Shown here one piece after another: positions 36,156 to 43,709 of a stretch of 64,000 nt of DNA. Numbering within the stretch: position 1 is the first letter of the stretch; the number at the start of each line of letters is the position of its first letter. The notes beneath the pieces are model-generated. The model saw nothing but the letters and a program-made list of their open reading frames with translations. It did not search any database and was not told where the DNA came from. The translations under genes and the position numbers were made by a program. Source of the DNA: Candidatus Fermentithermobacillus carboniphilus (lineage in GTDB: Bacteria; Bacillota; Sulfobacillia; Fermentithermobacillales; Fermentithermobacillaceae); NCBI GenBank assembly GCA_018208355.1, contig CP062796.1, forward strand, positions 2,168,517-2,232,516. Direction: 5' to 3'.

Positions 36156-37106
36156 GTGAATTACTCCAGATTGGGCAACACAGGGCTCAAGGTTTCTGTC
36201 TTGTGCATGGGCTCGCTGGTTATCGGTCCCGCTCAATACAACCTCAACCTTGAACGAGGACAGTCTCTCATTTCCAAAGCTCTTGCCCTCGGGGTCAATT
36301 TCTTCGATACCAGTGAATTCTACGGAACATATCCGTACCTGCGAAGAGCGGCCAGGCACCCAGGCGTCGTCATATCGTCGCGGAGTTACGCTTCCACCGC
36401 ACGGGAGATGCAAAGGAGCCTCGACCTCGCGAGAAAGGAGCTCGGCAAAGATACAATCGAGGTTTTCGGCCTCCACGAGCAAGAGTCCGGGCTTACTCTT
36501 AAAGGCCACAGGGAGGCCCTTGATTACCTCGTGAAAGCAAAAGATAAGGGCCTCGTCCGCGCTATTTCCGTGTCCACCCATTACGTATCTTGCGTGAGGT
36601 CTGCAGCAATGTTGCCTGAAGTCGACGTGATACTGGCTCTCTTGAATTTGGAAGGGATCGGCATTCCCGACGGGTCCAGGCAGGATATGGAAGAGGCTCT
36701 TAAATTTGCAAGGTACATGGGCAAAGGAGTCTACATAATGAAGGTTCTTGGCGGCGGCCACCTTTACAAAAGAGCTTATGAGGCCTTATCGTATGCCCGG
36801 GACTTTGCCTTCAAAGATAGCGTAGCGGTGGGGGTTAAGGACGAACTAGAGCTCGAGTTTGCCGCGAGAGTGCTTTCGGGAGAGAGTTACACTGAAGAGA
36901 TAGAACGGCTGGCATGCCTGGCAGCCGGAGGAGAAAAACGAATAGTGGTGGAAGACTGGTGCCAGGGGTGCGGTCAGTGCGTGGAGAAATGCAGTTTTTC
37001 TGCCATCGAAGTTTATCACGGCAAAGCCAGGGTCGACCGGGACAAATGTATGTTGTGCGGATATTGCGCGAGAGCCTGCCCCCACTTTTGCTTGAAGGTT
37101 TTGTGA
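36156..37106 (+). CDS. Aldo/keto reductase with ferredoxin tail, second copy, altered active site
   Basis: Same architecture as the gene at 22225-23181: barrel domain then two [4Fe-4S] motifs, CQGCGQCVEKCS and CMLCGYCARACP. The Asp (FFDTSEFY) and His (GLHEQ) of the AKR site are kept, but the position of the catalytic Lys reads VISSRSY, so Lys appears replaced by Arg (or lost). GTG 36156 aligns the N-terminus with the first copy (NYSRLGNTGLK against ERRELGKTGL). TTG 36138 is an in-frame alternative whose SD would be buried in the hairpin. It may have another chemistry from classical reductases. Confidence 0.88.
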   Translation: MNYSRLGNTGLKVSVLCMGSLVIGPAQYNLNLERGQSLISKALALGVNFFDTSEFYGTYPYLRRAARHPGVVISSRSYASTAREMQRSLDLARKELGKDTIEVFGLHEQESGLTLKGHREALDYLVKAKDKGLVRAISVSTHYVSCVRSAAMLPEVDVILALLNLEGIGIPDGSRQDMEEALKFARYMGKGVYIMKVLGGGHLYKRAYEALSYARDFAFKDSVAVGVKDELELEFAARVLSGESYTEEIERLACLAAGGEKRIVVEDWCQGCGQCVEKCSFSAIEVYHGKARVDRDKCMLCGYCARACPHFCLKVL

Positions 37107-37195
37107 CGACGTGTAATAATTCCGGTAATCTCACGAATTTCTCGAAACTGAAAGGCGGTAGAGGCGGCCTGGGCGCTTGTGGCGAGAGCGAAAAG

Positions 37196-37636
37196 GTGGG
37201 CCGGGTCATAGGCATTGACCTCGGAGAGAAGAGGGTCGGCGTTTCGATCAGCGACGAAATGCTCGTTTTCGCGCATCCTCTGTGTGTGATTCCCTTCAAA
37301 AGCACGTCCTTTGTGTTGGAAGAACTCTCGAGTCTTGCAGAGCGATACGGGGTCGGGTCTTTTGTCGTGGGGATCCCCAAGAACATGGATGGCTCTCTTG
37401 GGGAGCCGGCCAGGCGGGCCATACGCTTTTCCCGAAAGCTCCAGTCGAGAAGCGGCCTCCCGGTGATATTGTGGGACGAACGCCTCACCACTTCCCAAGC
37501 AGAGAAAGAAATGATAGGCTTTGGATTGTCCAGAAAGAGGAGACGGATGAGCATAGACGAGGCCGCGTCCGTACTTATACTGGAAAGCTATCTCTGGAAC
37601 CGGAGGAATAATCCGGATCAAAGCGAAAGGTCGTGA
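37196..37636 (+). CDS. ruvX: Holliday junction resolvase-like protein RuvX/YqgF
   Basis: RNase H-fold nuclease of the YqgF family, linked in bacteria to pre-16S rRNA 5' end processing and proposed as a Holliday resolvase. The first acidic residue is in GIDLGEKRVGVS, then VVGIPKNMDGS, the Glu in LWDERLTT and the last Asp in SIDEAAS. GTG 37196 gives the usual N-terminus and 146 residues; the open frame runs far upstream (36914) through the previous gene without support. The next gene begins four bases after the stop. Confidence 0.93.
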   Translation: MGRVIGIDLGEKRVGVSISDEMLVFAHPLCVIPFKSTSFVLEELSSLAERYGVGSFVVGIPKNMDGSLGEPARRAIRFSRKLQSRSGLPVILWDERLTTSQAEKEMIGFGLSRKRRRMSIDEAASVLILESYLWNRRNNPDQSERS

Positions 37637-37640
37637 CAGC

Positions 37641-38120
37641 ATGCCGAAGCGTGATGATGAAAAGGCGTCCAAAAGAGAACCCGGTGACGAGGTCCTGGAA
37701 GAAGATGTGATAGTGCTCGAGGACGAAGAGGGGCGTGAAGAGCGCTTCAAGATCTTGTTTGACTCGCTGTTCGTCGGAGACAGGCAGTATGTTGTCCTCA
37801 TGCCGTTGAACGACGAGGGAGAGTACGAGCCCGAGGTCGTCATCCTCCGGGTCGAAGAGATGGGTGGCGGTGACACCACGCTGGTGACAATCGACGATGA
37901 TGATGAGTGGGAAGAAGTGCTCAAGGAGTTCGAGCAATTGGACATTGAGGAAAACCTGGGTGACTACGAGATAGAGGTCGTCGATGACGAAGACGATGAT
38001 GAGGAAGACGACGAAGACGACGACGAAGAATATGACGAAGAATATGACGAAGAAGAAAGCGAGTTTGACCCCGAGGATATCCCCAAGAATGGAAGGAAGA
38101 GACGGGATTCGGGCCGCTAG
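37641..38120 (+). CDS. DUF1292 protein (YrzB/UPF0473) with long acidic tail
   Basis: Small cytosolic protein of unknown function found with alaS-ireB-ruvX in Bacillota. The DUF1292 core (about residues 23-85) has DEEGREERFKILF and EVVILRVEE. Residues about 115-150 are almost purely Asp/Glu with a few Tyr, encoded by GAC/GAA/GAT runs. That makes the product 159 residues against about 90 for the core family. ATG 37641 lies four bases after ruvX. Confidence 0.9.
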   Translation: MPKRDDEKASKREPGDEVLEEDVIVLEDEEGREERFKILFDSLFVGDRQYVVLMPLNDEGEYEPEVVILRVEEMGGGDTTLVTIDDDDEWEEVLKEFEQLDIEENLGDYEIEVVDDEDDDEEDDEDDDEEYDEEYDEEESEFDPEDIPKNGRKRRDSGR

Positions 38121-38173
38121 GTGATTAGCGGAAGATCCGTTACCCTTCCTGGAAGAGGTATTGAACCCAGAAG

Positions 38174-39214
38174 GTGACTACCGGAGGAACGTCCCATAAA
38201 TTCCTGCTGCTCCAGAAAAGCCGCCATATTGGGATCTGGCTTCTCGTGGCTTTTGCCCTACTGGCGGCTTTTACTTACTGGGCTTCCTGTCCCCTACCGA
38301 AGAATGAGGACCCGGTTCTGGTTAACGTTGAATCCGGGACATCTACAAGGCAGGTCGGAGAAATCCTTTTTGAGAAAAAGGTCATACGGAGTCCTTTCTT
38401 GTTCCGAGTCATGGCCAGAGTCCTGGGGGCGGACAACAAGCTCCAGGCGGGCGAATACCTTTTTGAACCCGGGATTTTTGTCTGGGACACCATCTTCAGC
38501 CTCGTACGGGGGAAAACAGTATATTACAGCCTCACGGTGACAGAAGGCCTGGCTGTCGAAGAGGTCGCCAGTCTCATCGAGGAGAGGGGGTTCGGCAGCA
38601 AGGAACGTTTTTTGGCTCTCGCACGCGACGCGTCTTTAGTCTCGGAATTCGTCTCTCCCGAGGAACTGAAGGACACGAGATATCCTCTTGAAGGCTACCT
38701 TTTTCCCGACACCTATTACATCAGGAAAGGGATGTCCGAGAAGGAGATAATTGCGCTCATGCTGCGCCGGTTCTCTCAGGTGTTCACCAAAGAGATGAGA
38801 GAAAAAGCGCGGAGCATGAAACTTTCGTTACACCAGGTTGCCACCCTGGCCTCTCTGGTTGAAAAGGAAGCTGTTGTGGACGACGAAAGGCCCATTATAG
38901 CGGCGGTATTTCTCAACCGGTTAAGGTCCGGGATGAAGCTGGATGCGGATCCGACCGTCCTGTACGCCACCGGTAAATTACGGGGGACGCCCCTTTACAA
39001 AGACCTTCAGGTTGACTCACCTTACAACACCTACAAGTATCCCGGGCTTCCGCCGGGTCCCATCTCGAATTTCGGCAAGGCCTCCCTCGAAGCGGTCCTG
39101 AACCCCGCTAACGTCGACTACCTTTATTTTGTCTCCCGGAACGACGGGACCCACGCTTTTTCCCGCACCCTCTCTGAACACAACAAGAACGTAGCCCGGT
39201 ACCAGGGTAAGTGA
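38174..39214 (+). CDS. mltG: Endolytic murein transglycosylase MltG (YceG-like)
   Basis: Membrane-anchored enzyme cutting nascent peptidoglycan glycan strands. One membrane segment at about residues 17-35, a LysM-like region (VESGTSTRQVGEIL) and the catalytic domain with LEGYLFPDTY, LVEKEAV (catalytic Glu) and LDADPTVLYA follow. Length 346 is normal. It starts with GTG 38174; the SD is weak. Its place after ruvX and DUF1292 is usual for Bacillota. Confidence 0.95.
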   Translation: MTTGGTSHKFLLLQKSRHIGIWLLVAFALLAAFTYWASCPLPKNEDPVLVNVESGTSTRQVGEILFEKKVIRSPFLFRVMARVLGADNKLQAGEYLFEPGIFVWDTIFSLVRGKTVYYSLTVTEGLAVEEVASLIEERGFGSKERFLALARDASLVSEFVSPEELKDTRYPLEGYLFPDTYYIRKGMSEKEIIALMLRRFSQVFTKEMREKARSMKLSLHQVATLASLVEKEAVVDDERPIIAAVFLNRLRSGMKLDADPTVLYATGKLRGTPLYKDLQVDSPYNTYKYPGLPPGPISNFGKASLEAVLNPANVDYLYFVSRNDGTHAFSRTLSEHNKNVARYQGK

Positions 39215-39298
39215 ATCCTCGAAAACCTGAATAATCCCCGCCATTTCCCAGGCATTCTAGGATCGTGAACCTCTCTTTCGCACTTTTTCGGGGAAGGG

Positions 39299-39787
39299 AT
39301 GAGTATGTTAAAAAAACGCCTTTTGTGCCTATTTGCCACAGCACTCACAATCTCTGCAGGTTTTTCCATAAGTTCAGACACACCCGAATGTCTGGCCGCC
39401 CCCGAATGGGCCCTGGCGGCACCGCAGAGCTGGTGGGACGAGGTCAACCTCATCTCCAGGCTAATAATGGGGGAAGCCACGGGTGAACCTTTCGCCGGCC
39501 AGGTAGGGGTTGGGGCGGTGGTGCTCAACAGGGTCAGGAGTCCCGAATTTCCCAACACGGTACCCGGGGTCATATATGAACCTGACGCTTTCGAGTCAGT
39601 TTCCAACGGTCTCATCTGGTCACGTTCTCCCTCACCGACAGAAATGAGGGCAGCTCAACTAGCCCTGAACGGCTGGGATCCGACTTACGGCGCCCTGTTT
39701 TTCTGGAACCCCGCCAAACCGGTGAGCCCCTGGATGTGGACGAGACAGATCATCACCCAGATAGGGCGGCATGTTTTTGCCAGGTGA
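39299..39787 (+). CDS. sleB: Spore cortex-lytic enzyme SleB, short form
   Basis: Lytic enzyme that degrades spore cortex muramic-lactam peptidoglycan during germination. A signal peptide covers about residues 1-35. The Hydrolase_2 domain follows, with the catalytic Glu in IMGEATGEP and the segments VGAVVLNRVRSPEFP and FFWNPAKP. At 162 residues it lacks the N-terminal peptidoglycan-binding domain of Bacillus SleB (about 300 residues). Identity as SleB rather than CwlJ is supported by the signal peptide and by ypeB 30 bases downstream. Confidence 0.92.
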   Translation: MSMLKKRLLCLFATALTISAGFSISSDTPECLAAPEWALAAPQSWWDEVNLISRLIMGEATGEPFAGQVGVGAVVLNRVRSPEFPNTVPGVIYEPDAFESVSNGLIWSRSPSPTEMRAAQLALNGWDPTYGALFFWNPAKPVSPWMWTRQIITQIGRHVFAR

Positions 39788-39817
39788 ACCTTTAACCACG
39801 AAAGGGGGTTTTGGGCT

Positions 39818-41200
39818 ATGAAGTGGAGTTCGAGGACTTGGGCCATTTTTGGGGCGGCAATCGTGGCAGTGGCCCTCGTTTTTGGCTTGGCCCAGTACAG
39901 GCAGGCCAGGGCGCTGAGACTCCGGATGGAAGCTTCACGCCAGCGGGCCGTCTTCAATCTCATATCGCACATCGAGAACATGGAGGGGAGTCTCGCGAAA
40001 GCCCGGGCAGCGTCCACAGTGGGACAGCAAACCACTTTCTTGACGACTTGCTGGTCCCATTCACAGGCAGCGCAGGAGAATATCGCGAACCTGGGACTTT
40101 CCGACATGGATCTTTCAAAGATGCAGAGGTTTGTTGCACAGGTCGGAGATTATTCCCTGGTTCTTTCCCAAAAGCTTGCTCGAGGAGACGCGGTCACCCA
40201 AGCTGAATGGCAGGAACTGGGTAGATTGGAGAACTCCGTAAAAGACCTGGCGCGAGCCCTTTCGGAGACGGGGATGAGTGCTGCGGTGACTGGGGCGCGT
40301 TTTGGCCTGGCGGCCCTCGGCAACCTGGGCTTTCTGGCGTCTCCTACCGACGAGGCATTGCACAGGGGGTTTTCTGAAATCGATAGCTTGGTGCAGAGCG
40401 TCCCTTCGCCCACTTACGACGGACCTTTTTCCGACAGGAGCCTTGCGACGAAACCCCTGGCCAACCCCGGTCCTGAGGTATCTTTGGAGGATGCGCGGAA
40501 AAGGGGGCTTGGCTTCTTGCATCCCGGTGAGCCCTACAGCTCGACCAGGGTCGAGACTATCGACGGGGCGATTCCCTGCTATATGGTCACCGGGAAGAGA
40601 GCCGATGGCAGCGAAGTGACCACGGCCGTAACCCGCCAGGGCGGCGCCCCTCTCTGGTCGGTCGATCAGAAGGTCCGCGGTGCTCCCAGGATGGATGTGG
40701 CCACAGCCAGGAAAGCGGCGGAGGATTTCCTTACCTCCAGAGGATTGACTTCGTTGAAAGAGACCGGGTGGCGAAAACCAGGGCGGAACGCCGACAGGGT
40801 GATATTCACGTTTGCCGCCACTGCGGTCCTCCCCGATGGCGGGGGCACTGAACAGGTCATCCTGTACCCTGACATGGTGAAAATAGAGGTTGCGCTGGAT
40901 ACAGGGGAAATTATCGGATTCGACCAGACCGCCTACCTGACGAACCATAGGGAAAGGGGCCTCAAGGCACCTCTCGTCTCCCGGGACGAGGCCGGGAAAG
41001 TGCTGAAAAGTGATCTCAAAATCTCGGATCTGCCGAGGCTCGCCGTAATTCCCCTGCTTCCCACCAGGGAGGTACTGGCGTGGGAGTTCAGGGTACAACA
41101 TGGGAACGATTTCTATCTCGTATACGTGAACGCCATGACGGGCCAAGAAGAAATGGTGCTGCAGATGGTCACCGATGATACGGGTACCATGACCATGTGA
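39818..41200 (+). CDS. ypeB: Germination protein YpeB
   Basis: Inner-spore-membrane protein needed to hold and stabilise SleB. One N-terminal membrane anchor (about residues 8-25), a helical YpeB domain (SHIENMEGSLAKAR and following) and C-terminal PepSY-like repeats (about 210-455) are seen. At 460 residues it matches the family. ATG 39818 with AAAGGGGG upstream. Forms the classical sleB-ypeB operon. Confidence 0.96.
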   Translation: MKWSSRTWAIFGAAIVAVALVFGLAQYRQARALRLRMEASRQRAVFNLISHIENMEGSLAKARAASTVGQQTTFLTTCWSHSQAAQENIANLGLSDMDLSKMQRFVAQVGDYSLVLSQKLARGDAVTQAEWQELGRLENSVKDLARALSETGMSAAVTGARFGLAALGNLGFLASPTDEALHRGFSEIDSLVQSVPSPTYDGPFSDRSLATKPLANPGPEVSLEDARKRGLGFLHPGEPYSSTRVETIDGAIPCYMVTGKRADGSEVTTAVTRQGGAPLWSVDQKVRGAPRMDVATARKAAEDFLTSRGLTSLKETGWRKPGRNADRVIFTFAATAVLPDGGGTEQVILYPDMVKIEVALDTGEIIGFDQTAYLTNHRERGLKAPLVSRDEAGKVLKSDLKISDLPRLAVIPLLPTREVLAWEFRVQHGNDFYLVYVNAMTGQEEMVLQMVTDDTGTMTM

Positions 41201-41275
41201 CGCGTTCGCCATCTTAGAATATCTGCCCGAGGCAAGAGGAATGATATTCACGGTTCTGAAGGGAGGTGAGTGATA

Positions 41276-41458
41276 TTGCCGCTGACCCAGACTGAAACCT
41301 GGTATCTCTCGGAATGCATCAAGGGCGAGACACTCATGTGCCAGAAATTGGCCAGCTACGCAAACCAGGTTCAGGATCCGCAGCTCAGAAACCTCGTCAA
41401 TGACTTACAGCGGACTTGCCAGCGCCACGTCGACATGTTGACCAATCATATCCGGTAG
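41276..41458 (+). CDS. Small spore coat-associated protein, CotF-like
   Basis: A 60-residue, wholly helical, polar protein (QTETWYLSECIKGETLM, then NLVNDLQRTCQRHVDML) resembling the short CotF-family partners of Clostridia. It contains two Cys. TTG 41276 has GGGAGGTG eight bases upstream and is preferred over GTG 41270, which overlaps the SD spacing. It is followed after 29 bases by a longer coat-like gene, so the two are probably a sporulation operon expressed in the mother cell. Confidence 0.8.
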   Translation: MPLTQTETWYLSECIKGETLMCQKLASYANQVQDPQLRNLVNDLQRTCQRHVDMLTNHIR

Positions 41459-41487
41459 CTGAATTTGCACGAAGGAGGTATGTTGGA

Positions 41488-42504
41488 TTGTCTCAGATGT
41501 TCGGAACAACCGGACAGAGGGTTCTCACGGATAGAGAGATCGCCGAAGACATCCTAACCAGTCACAAATATCTTTCAAACTACTACTACGCACCGGCCAT
41601 CCTCGAGTCAATGGATCCGGGCCTCCGGTCCACCTTTCAGCAGATCCATAACGACACTCAGTCGGAAGCAAAACAGGTCTTCGATTACCTGAACGCCCGT
41701 GGCTGGTACAGGCCGAGGCAAGCGGATGCCCAGTCGGTCACGGAGCTCAGGAACATCGCGGAAGAGTCAAGACAGATAGTCTCTGCGCTTTCAAGCGGAG
41801 GCCAAAAGTTTGGAACCACAGGAGGAGTGACAGGTCAAACTGTGATAGGACAGACAGGTATTGATGTGCAAACTGGATTTGGAAGGCCCGCCACGCAGGG
41901 AATTGCTATGGGCGGGACAACTGGTGGTACATGGGGCGGAACCGCAGGAGCCGCCTCAGTGGGTCAGACCTGGCAATCTACTGCAGGCCAGGGCAACTTG
42001 CAGGCGGGCACGGGCTGGCAGCCGAGCTACAGCCAGCCGGGTCAGTGGACCGGCACCCAGGCGGGCGAAGGCCAGAGCGGGATGGGGCCCAGTAGCGTGG
42101 CCCAGTGGGCCAGGTGGGGCGGGCAGCCCAGCTGGACGGGGCTCCAGTCAGGAGGCTGGTCCGGGCATGGCGGTGTAACAGCCGGAACCGCGGGAGCCGC
42201 TTCTGCGGGCCAGACCTGGCAATCCGCAGGCCCGAGTACTTGGCAGGCGGGCACGGGCTGGCAGCCAAGCTACAGCCAGCCAGGCCACTGGACCGGCACC
42301 CAGGCGGGCGAAGGCCAGAGCGGGATGGGGCCTAGCAGCCTGGCCCAGTGGGCCAGGTGGGGCGGGCAGCCCAGCTGGACCGGGACCCAGTCAGGAAGCT
42401 TGATCGGCCAGACCGGGGTCGCAGGCGCGACCGGCATCACCGGGGGCTTCCAGAGTACGGGCGCTTATGCCCAGAGCGACATAAGGAACAGAGAGCTGTC
42501 GTAA
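41488..42504 (+). CDS. CotF-domain spore coat protein with Gly/Gln/Trp-rich repeats
   Basis: The first 75 residues are a CotF-type four-helix domain (TDREIAEDILTSHKYLSN, and NDTQSEAKQVFDYLNARGW). From about residue 110 the protein changes to a low-complexity region rich in Gly, Thr, Ser, Gln and Trp that contains two nearly identical repeats of about 81 residues, each with AGTGWQPSYSQPG and AQWARWGGQPSWTG. TTG 41488 lies eight bases after AAGGAGGT. The repeat region could form a surface or adhesive layer. A strong terminator follows. Confidence 0.88.
   Translation: MSQMFGTTGQRVLTDREIAEDILTSHKYLSNYYYAPAILESMDPGLRSTFQQIHNDTQSEAKQVFDYLNARGWYRPRQADAQSVTELRNIAEESRQIVSALSSGGQKFGTTGGVTGQTVIGQTGIDVQTGFGRPATQGIAMGGTTGGTWGGTAGAASVGQTWQSTAGQGNLQAGTGWQPSYSQPGQWTGTQAGEGQSGMGPSSVAQWARWGGQPSWTGLQSGGWSGHGGVTAGTAGAASAGQTWQSAGPSTWQAGTGWQPSYSQPGHWTGTQAGEGQSGMGPSSLAQWARWGGQPSWTGTQSGSLIGQTGVAGATGITGGFQSTGAYAQSDIRNRELS
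41941..42400 (+). repeat. Two-copy in-gene repeat of about 243-246 bases
   Basis: Copy one starts near 41941 (ACCGCAGGAGCCGCC) and copy two near 42187 (ACCGCGGGAGCCGCT). DNA identity is very high in the stretches after 42001 and 42244 (CAGGCGGGCACGGGCTGGCA). The high nucleotide identity points to recent duplication or gene conversion. Confidence 0.85.
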
Positions 42505-42532
42505 CGGCCTTGAACTTCGGTTGAGGGCGTGG

Positions 42533-42559
42533 AAAAGGGGTAGATCTTCTACCCCTTTT
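42533..42559 (+). terminator. Rho-independent terminator after the coat operon
   Basis: AAAAGGGGTAGA (42533-42544) pairs perfectly with TCTACCCCTTTT (42548-42559) around a TCT loop; the 3' arm supplies the T-tract. The A-tract on the other side makes it potentially bidirectional. Confidence 0.85.
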
Positions 42560-42635
42560 GGATCGAAAAGCGCCGGTCCCGGGTAACCCCGGCGTTGTAG
42601 CCTGAACCAAACTTATCTTGAAAGGACGAACATCT

Positions 42636-43709
42636 TTGCCCGAACTTCGCTACGACATCTTATCAGGCTCTTTTTCGATAATAGCAACCGAGAGGGCCAA
42701 GAGACCTTCCGACTTCAAGTCCGCACAAAGGGAGAGCCCAAGACTTCCCGAGAGAGATCCCCATTGTCCGTTTTGCCCCGGAAACGAAAGGATGACTCCT
42801 CCAGAAGTCTATGCTTTGAGGAAAGAGGGCTACAGGGACGGGCCGGGATGGGTCGTGCGGGTGGTGCCCAACAAGTTTCCGGCGCTGGTGCCAAAGGAAA
42901 CTTTGAGTGAAACGGAGCTTGAAGCGGTGGATTCGGGACTCGGCCATCTTCCCGAGAACGACGATGCTTCCATGTACTGGGAGGTACCGGCTGTAGGGGC
43001 TCACGAAGTAGTCATAGAATCTCCGAGACACGATGCCACGCTGGGCACTCACGATATCTCTCAGATGTCTACCGTCCTCAATACTTTACGGGAGAGAAGT
43101 CTCGTCCTTTATGACCAAAAAGATGTAAAGTACGTCCAGGTTTTCCGAAACTGGGGGGAACGTGGAGGGGCTTCTCTAGTTCACCCTCATTTCCAGATCA
43201 TCGGGCTTCCAGTGTTCCCCAACAGCGTCGCGGGGGAAATGGCCCGGCACAAGGAATACGAGGCCAAGACAGGTCGTTGCCTCCTCTGTGACCTCATCGA
43301 GAGGGAAGCGGAAAAGGACCTTAGGGTGGTGAGCAAGAACGAGCACTTCATCGTGTTGTGTCCTTTCGCGTCGCGGTACTCGTTCGAGACAATGATAGTC
43401 CCTCGCAAACATCTCCCATCCTTCTTTGATGCCGGTGCCGAAGATATGCGCGAGCTGGCCAATGTCATCGTCAGGCAGTTTTCAAAATACGAGGAGTTAT
43501 TTTCCTCCTTGTCGTACAACGCTATCCTGCACAGCGCCCCTCCGGCCAGAGGGAGAAAACAGGCAACTTATCACTGGCACATACACATCTATCCGAGGTT
43601 AAACGTGGAGGCCGGGTTGGAACTGGGGACAGGCGTCTACATAAACCCCACGCCTCCCGAATTTGCTACCCAGCAGTTCGCGGGCAAAGGAGCGGAACGA
43701 GATGCTTGA
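42636..43709 (+). CDS. galT: Galactose-1-phosphate uridylyltransferase (GalT/HIT family)
   Basis: Nucleotidylyl transferase that swaps UMP between UDP-glucose and a hexose 1-phosphate. Zinc-type CPFCPGNE near residue 47, SLVHPHFQIIG, a second CLLCDLI, and the nucleophilic His triad WHIHIYPR are all present. TTG 42636 follows AAAGGAC at good spacing and gives the family's opening ELRYDILSG; the frame extends to 42618. Its stop overlaps the start of glgA by eight bases, suggesting a role in glycogen or sugar-nucleotide metabolism. Confidence 0.9.
   Translation: MPELRYDILSGSFSIIATERAKRPSDFKSAQRESPRLPERDPHCPFCPGNERMTPPEVYALRKEGYRDGPGWVVRVVPNKFPALVPKETLSETELEAVDSGLGHLPENDDASMYWEVPAVGAHEVVIESPRHDATLGTHDISQMSTVLNTLRERSLVLYDQKDVKYVQVFRNWGERGGASLVHPHFQIIGLPVFPNSVAGEMARHKEYEAKTGRCLLCDLIEREAEKDLRVVSKNEHFIVLCPFASRYSFETMIVPRKHLPSFFDAGAEDMRELANVIVRQFSKYEELFSSLSYNAILHSAPPARGRKQATYHWHIHIYPRLNVEAGLELGTGVYINPTPPEFATQQFAGKGAERDA

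Noticed and set aside
35673-36761. 362-residue minus-strand open frame
   Set aside because: It spans the antisense of fbp and the aldo/keto reductase and crosses the intergenic hairpin; no domain recognised.
37985-38060. Acid-coding GAC/GAA run as a frameshift artefact
   Set aside because: The frame stays open with a normal end (DPEDIPKNGRKRRDSGR), so it is a genuine acidic tail.
40115-41251. 378-residue minus-strand open frame
   Set aside because: It lies opposite ypeB, whose protein is clearly conserved; high GC makes long antisense frames common here.
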